This document shows, one piece after another, positions 26,477 through 34,070 of a stretch of DNA of 64,000 bases; the stretch's first letter is position 1; each line of letters starts with the position of its first letter. A model generated the notes under the pieces. It saw only the letters and a list, made by a program, of their open reading frames with translations, was not told the origin of the DNA and did no database searches. This stretch comes from an uncultured Solobacterium sp. (GTDB lineage Bacteria > Bacillota_I > Bacilli_A > Erysipelotrichales > Erysipelotrichaceae), in contig CALHUY010000052.1 in assembly GCA_938039295.1 (NCBI GenBank), positions 4,835 through 68,834 on the forward strand, read 5' to 3'. A program made the position numbers and the translations under genes.

Positions 26477-27058
26477 TTACTTTTTCTTTTCTTTGATGTT
26501 GTATTTGTTCATCACTTTCTCTAAAGGCTCATTGACCCAAGCTTCTGCCGCATCTGCTGCGATAGAGATGATACGTTCAAATTCCTCTCGTTCTGCCTTT
26601 GGGACTGGAGATAATACCCAATCAGGAACCTTTGCGTGATTTCCTGGCTCACTATGACCAACACCAATTCGTACACGCGCAATTTGGTCTGTTCCTAGTG
26701 CATTGATAATAGACTTCATACCCTTTTGTCCACCACCAGAACCATTCTTACGAATACGTAAAGCACCAACAGGAATATCCATATCATCGTGTAAGATTAG
26801 AATATCCTCTGGTTGTAATTTATAGAACTTCACAGCTTGTGAAATTGCACTACCTGATTCATTCATATATGTAAGTGGCTTCATGAGTGTTACTTGTTCA
26901 CCATTGATTCTAACGCTAGCGATAAGTGCATTCCACTTTTCTGATGTAATGGAAGTTCCTAACTTTTCAGCTAGTTTATCTACGGCTAGAAATCCACTGT
27001 TATGTCTTGTCTTTTCGTATTCCTTGCCAGGGTTTCCTAAACCTGCAATTAACTTCAT
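26477..27058 (-). CDS. pth: Peptidyl-tRNA hydrolase
   Basis: A 193-residue esterase that frees tRNA from peptidyl-tRNA dropped by ribosomes. Signature LIAGLGNPGKEYEKTRHNSGF carries the substrate asparagine and catalytic histidine, and LTYMNESGSA, LHDDMDIPVG and GSGGGQKGMKSI are all present. Its ATG shares one base with the stop of the upstream gene (TAATG), so the pair is translationally coupled. Confidence 0.96.
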   Translation of the reverse strand: MKLIAGLGNPGKEYEKTRHNSGFLAVDKLAEKLGTSITSEKWNALIASVRINGEQVTLMKPLTYMNESGSAISQAVKFYKLQPEDILILHDDMDIPVGALRIRKNGSGGGQKGMKSIINALGTDQIARVRIGVGHSEPGNHAKVPDWVLSPVPKAEREEFERIISIAADAAEAWVNEPLEKVMNKYNIKEKKK

Positions 27059-27999
27059 TACTTGTTATCCTTTTCTTCTAAATCCGCATCTGTTAATCTC
27101 TCTAGAACCATTGTCTCAGATAGATTTTCAGATGGTTTCTGATCTAACTTTTCAATATCACTATCTGTTAATTTTTCCAATACCATGGTTTCAGATAGAT
27201 TTTCTTCAGAATGAGACTTCTTGTTTTCTACAACTTCTGTTTCAACAGCCTCTTCTGTACTGCTATCTAAAGTAATATCTAAACTTTGAATCCATCTCTT
27301 ACCAACACCTGTTTGTGCAAATTGTTCTAGCATTGGCTTTAGTTCTTCTTGTTGATCAAACTTCGCTTGGTCTTGATAAATCTTATAAAGTGTAGCATTT
27401 GCGAGATTCTTATAAATACCAATCATCGTTCTAGAATAGATATATCCTTCATAGTCACCTTCAAGTAACTTTTCAAAGAATGTCTGACCACGGTCATCTA
27501 TTGAATCATAATATTTATCAAGCTGGTCTGATAATGCCTTTGCAAGTTGATTTCCTAATAATTCTTCATATGGTTGTAACTTTGCATGCATGGTTGCACG
27601 TAAATCATCTCTACCAATATGATGTAATACATTTGGAATTGCTAGATATAAATAGAAGAATGAATCTTCATTTGTGTCGATTGACTTAACACCCTTCTTA
27701 TCTTCAATTAAAGAATCGATATCTAGTTCTTGTAATGTAGTATCAAATTCATGAAAGTCTTGGTGATATGCACATCCCCAAAGTTTTAATACACGTCCTT
27801 TATTGGCAAATTCTGGATCATTTACTGTTGAAATTAATTGATCCACGCGGTTAAAGAACATCTCCTTCTCATTGATTAAGCGCACTGCATCAATAATCAT
27901 CTTATTTTTTCCGTTACGCTTTGAAGATATAAACATCTTAATAATTAAATATGCCATTGCAATATACATTGCGAATGTTACAAATCTTGCTGGGTTCAT
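27058..27999 (-). CDS. Hypothetical membrane-anchored protein with C-terminal repeat
   Basis: A 313-residue protein that I do not recognise. One N-terminal membrane helix (about 5-25) is followed by a basic patch (SSKRNGKNK), so most of the protein is probably cytoplasmic. The middle (about 35-235) looks helical, with spacing reminiscent of TPR-like folds. The acidic C-terminus carries two near-identical 17-residue units, ENLSETMVLEKLTDSDIEK and ENLSETMVLERLTDADLEE. It is coupled to pth by a one-base overlap and led by a good promoter. The repeats look like short linear binding motifs; see findings. Confidence 0.82.
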   Translation of the reverse strand: MNPARFVTFAMYIAMAYLIIKMFISSKRNGKNKMIIDAVRLINEKEMFFNRVDQLISTVNDPEFANKGRVLKLWGCAYHQDFHEFDTTLQELDIDSLIEDKKGVKSIDTNEDSFFYLYLAIPNVLHHIGRDDLRATMHAKLQPYEELLGNQLAKALSDQLDKYYDSIDDRGQTFFEKLLEGDYEGYIYSRTMIGIYKNLANATLYKIYQDQAKFDQQEELKPMLEQFAQTGVGKRWIQSLDITLDSSTEEAVETEVVENKKSHSEENLSETMVLEKLTDSDIEKLDQKPSENLSETMVLERLTDADLEEKDNK

Positions 28000-28026
28000 A
28001 TTTTTCCCTCCCGTACTTATCTATAT

Positions 28027-28056
28027 ATTATACAGAAATATCCTAGACTTGTTCAA
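28027..28056 (-). promoter_or_regulatory. Promoter of the hypothetical-pth operon
   Basis: On the minus strand -35 TTGAAC (28051-28056), 18-base spacer, -10 TATAAT (28027-28032). A GGGAGGG ribosome site follows before the ATG at 27999. Confidence 0.72.
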
Positions 28057-28059
28057 AAT

Positions 28060-28087
28060 TTGCGAATCATTTGTTATATGGTAAAAT
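28060..28087 (+). promoter_or_regulatory. Candidate promoter of the second VanY-like gene
   Basis: -35 TTGCGA (28060-28065), 16-base spacer, extended -10 TGGTAAAAT ending at 28087. It is divergent from the promoter at 28027-28056. Confidence 0.55.
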
Positions 28088-28090
28088 ACC

Positions 28091-28110
28091 TATACATTAT
28101 CTAATGTATA
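28091..28110. repeat. 9-bp perfect inverted repeat at the start of the VanY-like transcript
   Basis: TATACATTA and TAATGTATA separated by two bases, lying right after the extended -10, where a repressor site or 5' hairpin would sit. Confidence 0.6.
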
Positions 28111-28131
28111 CATATATAAAGGAAAAACGTT

Positions 28132-28908
28132 ATGGAAAACGAAAAGAAGATAAAAACGAAATTTCTCAGTGTTCCTACACTGCTTAAATTCTTATTACTA
28201 GTATCTGTATGCTTATTCTGCGTAGCGCTCTACGTCAATAGTCATCCAGAGTTATTAAAGAAGACAACACCTACTCCAGAGCCTACGGCAACTGCTTCTA
28301 CAGTAGAGCCAACTGCATCTGCTTTACCAGCCCATTTAACAGATCCAAACAGCGTTACAGTATTGGTTGATAAAAATCACTCCCTTTCACGTGACTTCGT
28401 TCCTGCAAATCTAGCTTCTCCGTATTTACAGAGTACTGCAGATGTAATTCAAATTCGTCAGGACGTTGGTGATGCGGCTAAATCTATGATTTCTGCTGCT
28501 GAAGCTGCTGGTATTAAACTTTATGTTACAGCTGGATACCGCTCTTATGATGAACAACAGACACTTTATGAAGACCGTGTTAGTAAGTTAGGTGAAAAAG
28601 AAGCCTCTGATACAACTGCTAAAGCAGGTTATAGTGAAAATCAGACAGGTTTAGCACTCGACTTTACAGATACAGCGACTGGTACAAGTTCTGTAGACTT
28701 CGCAAATACACCTGCTGGTAAGTGGTTATATGAAAATGCACATAATTATGGATTTATCCTACGTTATCCTGATAAGAAGCAGGATATTACAGGATATAGC
28801 TATATGCCATGGCATTACCGCTATGTTGGAACAGATGTTTCTAACGCAATGTATGAACAAGGTGGCGCTAATTTAACATTTGAAGAATTTTATCAGATAA
28901 CAAAGTAG
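28132..28908 (+). CDS. VanY-family (M15B) carboxypeptidase-like protein, paralogue 2
   Basis: A 258-residue surface protein with an N-terminal membrane helix (about 16-34), a Thr/Pro/Ala-rich linker (about 43-66) and a VanY domain paralogous to the gene at 11728. Landmarks are TAGYRSYDEQ, AGYSENQTGLALDFTD and MPWHYRYVG. The first zinc histidine is Asn170, the aspartate Asp177 and last histidine His228 are kept, and the catalytic glutamate before PWH is Met225. It therefore also lacks key active-site residues, though fewer than its paralogue. Peptidoglycan stem-peptide binding without cleavage is a reasonable inference. Confidence 0.88.
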   Translation: MENEKKIKTKFLSVPTLLKFLLLVSVCLFCVALYVNSHPELLKKTTPTPEPTATASTVEPTASALPAHLTDPNSVTVLVDKNHSLSRDFVPANLASPYLQSTADVIQIRQDVGDAAKSMISAAEAAGIKLYVTAGYRSYDEQQTLYEDRVSKLGEKEASDTTAKAGYSENQTGLALDFTDTATGTSSVDFANTPAGKWLYENAHNYGFILRYPDKKQDITGYSYMPWHYRYVGTDVSNAMYEQGGANLTFEEFYQITK

Positions 28909-28930
28909 AAAATCTCTACTTTGTTTTTTT
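28901..28930 (+). terminator. Terminator overlapping the VanY-like gene end
   Basis: CAAAGTAGA and TCTACTTTG pair around a five-base loop and are followed by T7; the TAG stop is inside the stem. Confidence 0.88.
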
Positions 28931-28980
28931 GTTTGTGTGTAATTTTCTATAATTCTTTTTCATCTATTTTCATTCTAGCG

Positions 28981-29009
28981 TTGACATTTTTCACTTCAAA
29001 AAGTATTAT
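28981..29009 (+). promoter_or_regulatory. Promoter of rpmH
   Basis: -35 TTGACA (28981-28986), 17-base spacer, -10 TATTAT (29004-29009): near-consensus vegetative promoter, fitting a ribosomal-protein gene. Confidence 0.85.
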
Positions 29010-29053
29010 TTATGAGCATATGTTCAATATATAGTAATTTGGAGGTGGCATGA

Positions 29054-29188
29054 ATGAAGAGAACATACCAACCAAGCAAGAAAAAGAATAAAGCTACACA
29101 CGGCTTTAGAGCCCGTATGGCTACTGTGGGTGGACGTAAAGTTATCAACAGACGTAGAGCTAAGGGAAGAAAGGTCTTATCTGCTTAA
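29054..29188 (+). CDS. rpmH: 50S ribosomal protein L34
   Basis: A 44-residue basic protein, MKRTYQPSK at the start, then [19 protein letters not shown] and KVLSA at the end, which is the universal L34 pattern. The ATG at 29054 is behind GGAGGTGG (29041-29048); an ATG at 29050 is out of frame. First gene of the rpmH-rnpA-yidC-jag series. Confidence 0.96.
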   Translation: MKRTYQPSKKKNKATHGFRARMATVGGRKVINRRRAKGRKVLSA

Positions 29189-29192
29189 GAAG

Positions 29193-29212
29193 CCACCATT
29201 GGTGGTTTTTTT
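29193..29212 (+). terminator. Attenuating terminator between rpmH and rnpA
   Basis: CCACC, loop ATT, GGTGG, then T7. A short GC stem that probably lowers expression of rnpA relative to L34. Confidence 0.78.
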
Positions 29213-29231
29213 CTTACTGTAGAGGTTAGAG

Positions 29232-29564
29232 ATGAAAGTAAAGAATCGAATTAAAAAAGCGGAAGAATTTCAATCCATGATCAAAAAGGGGGCAAAGATT
29301 GTAAATCAATCCTTTGTCATCTATTACGGACAAAAAGACGATGATGAGGCACGTATTGGTATTTCTGTGTCAAAGAAGCTAGGAAATGCCGTACATCGCA
29401 ATCTATATAAACGTCAGGTTCGTATGATGTGTCATGAATTAATTGATTTTAAAAACACAAATCATGACTTGGTCTTGATTATCCGCTTTAACTATTCTTC
29501 TCTTAGCTATGAGGAGAATAAAAATAACTTGGAAAAACTATTAATAAAGGCTAAAATTAAATAG
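29232..29564 (+). CDS. rnpA: Ribonuclease P protein component
   Basis: A 110-residue basic protein that helps the RNase P RNA bind precursor tRNA. The RNR motif region is KLGNAVHRNLYKRQVR at about 55-70, and ARIGISVSKK precedes it. Position between rpmH and yidC confirms it. The RNase P RNA gene is not in the window. Confidence 0.95.
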   Translation: MKVKNRIKKAEEFQSMIKKGAKIVNQSFVIYYGQKDDDEARIGISVSKKLGNAVHRNLYKRQVRMMCHELIDFKNTNHDLVLIIRFNYSSLSYEENKNNLEKLLIKAKIK

Positions 29565-29584
29565 TTGAAACATAAGGAGAAAAT

Positions 29585-30493
29585 ATGAAGTTTACCCCTC
29601 GTACAAAGAAACTACTTGCCTTAATGGCAATTGTGACAATCGTAGTGACAGCTACTGGTTGTACAGCTCCAAAGGATGCGAATGGACACATTATTTTGAT
29701 TTCCAACACAACAACTTTTGGAGATATCTTCCAGTCTGAAAACTGGTTTAATGCATTATTTGTTTGGCCACTAAGCTGGGTACTTAACCACTTAGCACCA
29801 ATTATCACTGTTGGTGGTGCAATCGCTGTCGTTACTGCGGTTGTAAATGGTTTACTTGCAGTCTTTACATTAAAATCCCAGATGAGTATGCAAAGAATGC
29901 AGATGTTACAGCCTGAATTAAACAAGATTCAACGTAAATACGAAGGCCGTGACGATCAAGCATCTAAGATGCGTATGGCTCAAGAACAACAGCAGTTAAT
30001 GAAGAAGTATGACGTTAACCCTGGTTCTATGATGTTAGTACAGTTCATTCAGTTACCTATTATCATGGCTATGTTCATGGCTATCCAACGTGCAGAAGCC
30101 ATTGTAAATGGTACATTCTTAGGAATGAACTTACAGGTTAAGCCTAGTGAAGCGTTTGGTTTATTATTTAAAGGTGATCTTAGTGGATTACCATATATCA
30201 TCTTGTTCTTATTAATGGCTGTTACACAGGTAGTATTAGTATTATTACCAATATACTTCCAAAAGAAGAAGGCTGCGGCTGAAGCTGCCAAGCATCATCG
30301 TAAGCCAGAACCTACAAATAATCAGAACATGATGATGCAGATGTACATGATTGTTATGGTACTTGCATTCGGTTTAATGTGGCAATCAGGTATGTCCTTA
30401 TTCTGGTTCATTCGTAACATCGTAGATATTATTAAGACAATTGTTGTCCAAAATATCATGGAGAATAATTCACAGAAAGAAGGCTTAAGATAA
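29585..30493 (+). CDS. yidC: Membrane protein insertase YidC (Gram-positive SpoIIIJ type, lipoprotein)
   Basis: A 302-residue insertase with a lipoprotein signal (VTATGC, Cys26) and about five membrane segments. The cytoplasmic loop is charged and helical (MRMAQEQQQLMKKYDVNPG). QMQMYMIVMVLAFGLMWQSGMSLFW-type segments close the 60-kDa inner-membrane domain. It folds and inserts membrane proteins such as ATP synthase subunit c, which is also encoded in this window. Its stop overlaps the jag start by one base. Confidence 0.94.
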   Translation: MKFTPRTKKLLALMAIVTIVVTATGCTAPKDANGHIILISNTTTFGDIFQSENWFNALFVWPLSWVLNHLAPIITVGGAIAVVTAVVNGLLAVFTLKSQMSMQRMQMLQPELNKIQRKYEGRDDQASKMRMAQEQQQLMKKYDVNPGSMMLVQFIQLPIIMAMFMAIQRAEAIVNGTFLGMNLQVKPSEAFGLLFKGDLSGLPYIILFLLMAVTQVVLVLLPIYFQKKKAAAEAAKHHRKPEPTNNQNMMMQMYMIVMVLAFGLMWQSGMSLFWFIRNIVDIIKTIVVQNIMENNSQKEGLR

Positions 30494-31134
30494 TGCAAAT
30501 CTATACTGCAAAAACACTTGAAGAACTTCTACAAAACGCTGCTGAAGAAAAGGGAGTTACAATCGATGAATTAGAATATACAATTGTGGAAGAGAAAAAG
30601 GGATTATTAGGAATTGGTAATTCTGTATCCGCAAAGGTATTCTGTGCTGAAGATGTGAAGGAATTTATCTTTGACTACTTAGGTGAATTCTTTACACATA
30701 TCGATTTAGATATTGAAGTAGCTTTAGAAGAATTAGATGATAGTTATGTCATCAATCTAAATTCTGATAACAACGCTATTCTCATCGGTAAGATGGGTAA
30801 GACATTAGCTGCGTTCAATACAGTATTACGTGCTGCTGTAAACTCTGAATTTGAAAAGCGTATCGATGTATTGATTGATATCAACCACTACAAAGAAGAG
30901 CGCTATCAAAAGATTCGTTCTATGGCAAAGCGTATCGCAAAACAAGTTCAACGTTCAAAGGTTGATGTAGTACTTGATCCAATGCCAAATGACGAAAGAA
31001 AAGTGATTCATAAGGTATTAGGTGATTGGCACAACATCAAGACAGAATCAGAGGGTGAAGGTAGTTACAGACACATCTGCATTCGTTATGTTTCCGATGA
31101 ACCACAGGAAGAAATTCCAAATATGTCTGAATAA
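30493..31134 (+). CDS. jag: RNA-binding protein Jag/KhpB
   Basis: A 213-residue protein with three domains in order: Jag-N (YTAKTLEELLQNAAEEKG to EKKGLLGIG), a KH domain (NNAILIGKMGKTLAAFN, the GxxG variant) and an R3H domain ending in DERKVIHKVL with RHICIRYV. It works with KhpA in RNA-level control of cell elongation and division. Start overlaps yidC at TAATG. Confidence 0.93.
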   Translation: MQIYTAKTLEELLQNAAEEKGVTIDELEYTIVEEKKGLLGIGNSVSAKVFCAEDVKEFIFDYLGEFFTHIDLDIEVALEELDDSYVINLNSDNNAILIGKMGKTLAAFNTVLRAAVNSEFEKRIDVLIDINHYKEERYQKIRSMAKRIAKQVQRSKVDVVLDPMPNDERKVIHKVLGDWHNIKTESEGEGSYRHICIRYVSDEPQEEIPNMSE

Positions 31135-31161
31135 GAATTCCTTAATTGGAATTCTTTTTTT
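31133..31161 (+). terminator. Terminator after jag
   Basis: AAGAATTCC, loop TTAATT, GGAATTCTT plus further T residues: a 9-bp stem ending the rpmH-jag series. Confidence 0.87.
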
Positions 31162-31202
31162 ATTGTTGTATATAAAATTTCATAAAGTGAAATACTTATT
31201 AC

Positions 31203-31231
31203 TTGTTTGAAAAAAATGATAGGTTTATAAT
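31203..31231 (+). promoter_or_regulatory. Promoter of the EIIC/PanE-like operon
   Basis: -35 TTGTTT (31203-31208), 17-base spacer, -10 TATAAT (31226-31231). Half-sites AAATACTT (31190-31197) and AAGTATTT (31253-31260) flank it as an 8-bp inverted repeat. Confidence 0.6.
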
Positions 31232-31317
31232 TATTTTAGTGAAATTAATCACAAGTATTTACCGGTGATACCTATGATAATTCCATATGATTTACTTTTA
31301 AAAAGGAGATAAATTTT

Positions 31318-32379
31318 ATGTCTGAAATGCAAAAGGAGACAGTAGGCTCATTCATTTTAAAGGTATTAAATGGTGCAACAATCGCAATTGTTGTAGCGTT
31401 AATTCCTAACGCAATTCTCGCAACTTTCTTAAAACCATTCGCTTCTAATCCATTATTTGCGAATTGGTTACACATCGTTCAAGTATTCCAATACTTTACA
31501 CCATTAATGGCTGGTTATTTAATTTCGATGCAGTTTAAGTTAAATCCAATTCAATCTTCTTGTGTGGGTGGTGCAGCTTATATTGGTTCTGGAGCTTGGA
31601 AATTCGTTGAAGTAACGATGGATGGAAATGTTACAAACATCTTCCGTTTAGCAGGAATTGGTGATGTCATTAACACAATGTTAACAGCAGCTCTAGCAAT
31701 TCTTGTGATTCGTTTAATCAGTGCTAAACTAGGTTCTCTTAATCTTGTATTCCTTCCAATTATCGTTGGAACGGGTGTTGGTTGGGTAGGTACTTTAACA
31801 CTTCCATATGTTTCTATGATTACTTCTCTAATTGGACAGGGAATCAATTCATTTACAACATTACAACCAATTTTGATGAGTATCTTAATTGCGATGTCGT
31901 TCTCACTCATTATCATTAGTCCACTATCTACCGTTGCGATTGGTTTAGCAATTGGTTTAACTGGTATCTCATCTGCTGCTGCAGGTATGGGTGTAGCTTC
32001 TGCTGCTGCTTTACTTGTATGGGCATGCGCTAGAGTTAATAAGCCTGGTGTTCCTATCGCAATTGGTTTAGGAGCCATGAAGATGATGATGCCTAATTTC
32101 CTAACAAATCCTATTATTGGTTTGCCAGTTGCGATTACAGCCGCAATCAGTTCTCTCAGTGTTCCTATCTTCCAGATGGTTGGTACTCCAGCATCAGCAG
32201 GATTTGGATTTGTAGGACTTGTATCCCCATTAGCAGCACTCAATGCAGGAAATATCAATGTTGTGATTATGCTAGTTGCCTGGATTGTTGTGCCATTTGT
32301 AGTTGGCTTTATTGTAAATAAAGTATGTTGTGATGTATTACATCTTTATAAGAAAGAAATATTTACATTCAAAGGATAA
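31318..32379 (+). CDS. PTS EIIC-like permease (PTS_EIIC_2 family)
   Basis: A 353-residue integral membrane protein with about nine hydrophobic segments, Gly- and Ala-rich, resembling the PTS_EIIC_2 family (for example KLNPIQSSCVGGAAYIGSG and NKPGVPIAIGLGAMKMMMPNF). No EIIA or EIIB domain is fused or adjacent, so phosphotransfer-driven sugar import is doubtful. An AAAAGGAG site precedes the ATG. The ketopantoate-reductase-like gene follows 14 bases later, so the permease may carry a hydroxy-acid or keto-acid related to that enzyme; this is inference. Confidence 0.78.
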   Translation: MSEMQKETVGSFILKVLNGATIAIVVALIPNAILATFLKPFASNPLFANWLHIVQVFQYFTPLMAGYLISMQFKLNPIQSSCVGGAAYIGSGAWKFVEVTMDGNVTNIFRLAGIGDVINTMLTAALAILVIRLISAKLGSLNLVFLPIIVGTGVGWVGTLTLPYVSMITSLIGQGINSFTTLQPILMSILIAMSFSLIIISPLSTVAIGLAIGLTGISSAAAGMGVASAAALLVWACARVNKPGVPIAIGLGAMKMMMPNFLTNPIIGLPVAITAAISSLSVPIFQMVGTPASAGFGFVGLVSPLAALNAGNINVVIMLVAWIVVPFVVGFIVNKVCCDVLHLYKKEIFTFKG

Positions 32380-32393
32380 AGGAGGAAAACAAA

Positions 32394-33317
32394 ATGTTTG
32401 TTTATATCGCAGGTGCAGGTGCAATGGGTTGCCGCTTTGGCTATCAATTACATAAAGCAGGAAATGAAGTTATTTTATTGGATATGTGGAAAGAACATAT
32501 TCAGGCAATTAAAAATGATGGCTTAAAGATTGTTGGTGATACAGAGGATTGTGTCAAGATGACTATCATGGAACCAACAGAAGCCACAAAAGAAGCTGAA
32601 TTAATTATCTTATTTACAAAGGCTATGCAACTGCCAACAATGTTACAAAATATCAAGCAGATTATTGGTAAGAATACAAAAGTACTTTGTTTATTAAATG
32701 GCTTAGGTCACGAAGATGTGATCAAACAATATATCCCTGAAGAAAATATCTTAATGGGTGTTACTGTATGGACGGCAGGATTAAAGGGTCCAGGTGTAGC
32801 GAAACTTATCGGTAAAGGTTCTGTAAATCTACAATCTATCGATAAGAATGGTGAAGAAGCTGCTAAGAAGATTGTGGAAGTACTAAATCAAGCAGATTTA
32901 AATGTAACTTATGATGAAGATGTATTACCATCTATTTGGCGTAAGGCTTGTGTTAATGGCACAATGAACTCTACTTGTGCATTACTTGATTGTACAATTG
33001 GTGAATTCTTCTCTAGTGAAGAAGCTATCCGTGTCGTAGATACAATTATTCACGAATTTGTAATGGTTGGTGAAGCCACAGGTGTTAAATTAGATGAACA
33101 AGCAATTAAAGACTATGTTATGAAAACATCTGTAGCAGCAGCGGCACATTATCCATCAATGCATCAAGATCTCATCCAGAATCATCGTCCAACTGAAATT
33201 GACTACATCAATGGTGCAGTCGCTAAAAAAGGTGATTCCTTAGGCATTTCTACTCCGTATTGCCACATGATTACTGATTTAATTCATGCTAAGGAACATG
33301 TACTAAAGATTAAATAA
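32394..33317 (+). CDS. panE: Ketopantoate reductase family protein (PanE/ApbA)
   Basis: A 307-residue NADPH-dependent reductase. The Rossmann loop IAGAGAMGCRFGY is at the N-terminus, LFTKAMQLP and CLLNGLGHED bind cofactor and substrate, and the catalytic lysine lies in WRKACVNGTMNSTCALL with the conserved asparagine. The C-terminal helical domain ends with PTEIDYINGAVAKKG, whose glutamate is conserved. It reduces 2-dehydropantoate to pantoate, or a similar 2-keto acid, since many ApbA paralogues have other substrates. No panB or panC is present nearby. Confidence 0.88.
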   Translation: MFVYIAGAGAMGCRFGYQLHKAGNEVILLDMWKEHIQAIKNDGLKIVGDTEDCVKMTIMEPTEATKEAELIILFTKAMQLPTMLQNIKQIIGKNTKVLCLLNGLGHEDVIKQYIPEENILMGVTVWTAGLKGPGVAKLIGKGSVNLQSIDKNGEEAAKKIVEVLNQADLNVTYDEDVLPSIWRKACVNGTMNSTCALLDCTIGEFFSSEEAIRVVDTIIHEFVMVGEATGVKLDEQAIKDYVMKTSVAAAAHYPSMHQDLIQNHRPTEIDYINGAVAKKGDSLGISTPYCHMITDLIHAKEHVLKIK

Positions 33318-33323
33318 TGAAAG

Positions 33324-33359
33324 AATCCCTGTGTACAATGAAGTACACAGGGAATTTTT
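33324..33359. terminator. Terminator after panE
   Basis: TCCCTGTGTAC and GTACACAGGGA pair around a six-base loop, followed by ATTTTT: an 11-bp perfect stem between convergent genes. Confidence 0.88.
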
Positions 33360-33594
33360 ACTTTACATCTGTTGGTTTTGGATGATTTGGATTAAAGAAA
33401 TGTGAATAAGAATTAAAACGAATAAAGAAATAAATGCAAACCATCACAATCATTACTGTCTCGAAGAGACGATTAAACATTTGCGGATCGTGGATATCAA
33501 AGAGAAGTGCTTTCAATAAACCTAATGGTAACGCTAGTAACCAAAGATACTGCTTTTTATCTTTGACAACGATCCAATTAAAGTAAGTTTTCAT
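33358..33594 (-). CDS. Small hypothetical membrane protein
   Basis: A 78-residue protein with two hydrophobic segments (about 16-32 and 42-60), a basic N-terminus (VVKDKKQ) and a polar tail. Not recognised. A GGAG ribosome site lies eight bases before the ATG, which supports translation. It points away from the origin and sits between panE and the DnaA boxes. Confidence 0.6.
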   Translation of the reverse strand: MKTYFNWIVVKDKKQYLWLLALPLGLLKALLFDIHDPQMFNRLFETVMIVMVCIYFFIRFNSYSHFFNPNHPKPTDVK

Positions 33595-34070
33595 ACTTTT
33601 CTCCTAATTATATCCTTTCTAATTTCAATATATTACGAATTATATAGAATTCAAGCCTTTTTATATCATTTCTTGGGGAAAACTATCTGGTTTAATGTAT
33701 ATAGTAGTGGGTTATCAACAGCTTATTCACATCCCACAATCAGTGGTTATCCACAATTGTGGATAACTGTTGAAAACTTTAAATAATCCTTTATTTATCG
33801 CATTATTTTATAAACAATATTTTGTGTATAACCTATTTTTAAGAAAAGTTATCCACGATTTTTTTACTTATCAACATTGTTTATAACTTCTCCACATTTT
33901 TATCCACATCAAAATTTGTGGAAAACTGTGGAAAACCTTTATATTTCATACCTGTACTATATTTTCTACATTGTTCAGTTGTGGATAAAAAAATTATCAA
34001 CATTTTTACTATGGATTTATCCACAATTGAGTCTTAAAATAAGAGTGCGACTTAATAAAGGGGATTTTTT
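33595..34070. other. Replication origin oriC, upstream part (DnaA-box cluster and AT-rich region)
   Basis: No gene in these 476 bases. Perfect TTATNCACA boxes occur at 33723-33731, 33747-33755, 33758-33766 (minus), 33823-33831 (minus), 33900-33908, 33980-33988 (minus) and 34017-34025. One-mismatch boxes lie at 33712, 33849, 33868, 33917, 33927 and 33994. The pair at 33747-33766 is back to back and forms a 20-bp palindrome. Surrounding sequence is very AT-rich, suitable for unwinding. Its place directly before dnaA matches the Bacillus-type origin, and the boxes probably also autoregulate dnaA. Confidence 0.93.

Noticed and set aside
31578..32258. 226-codon minus-strand frame inside the EIIC-like gene
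   Set aside because: Antisense to a membrane protein gene, with no ribosome site or recognisable motif.
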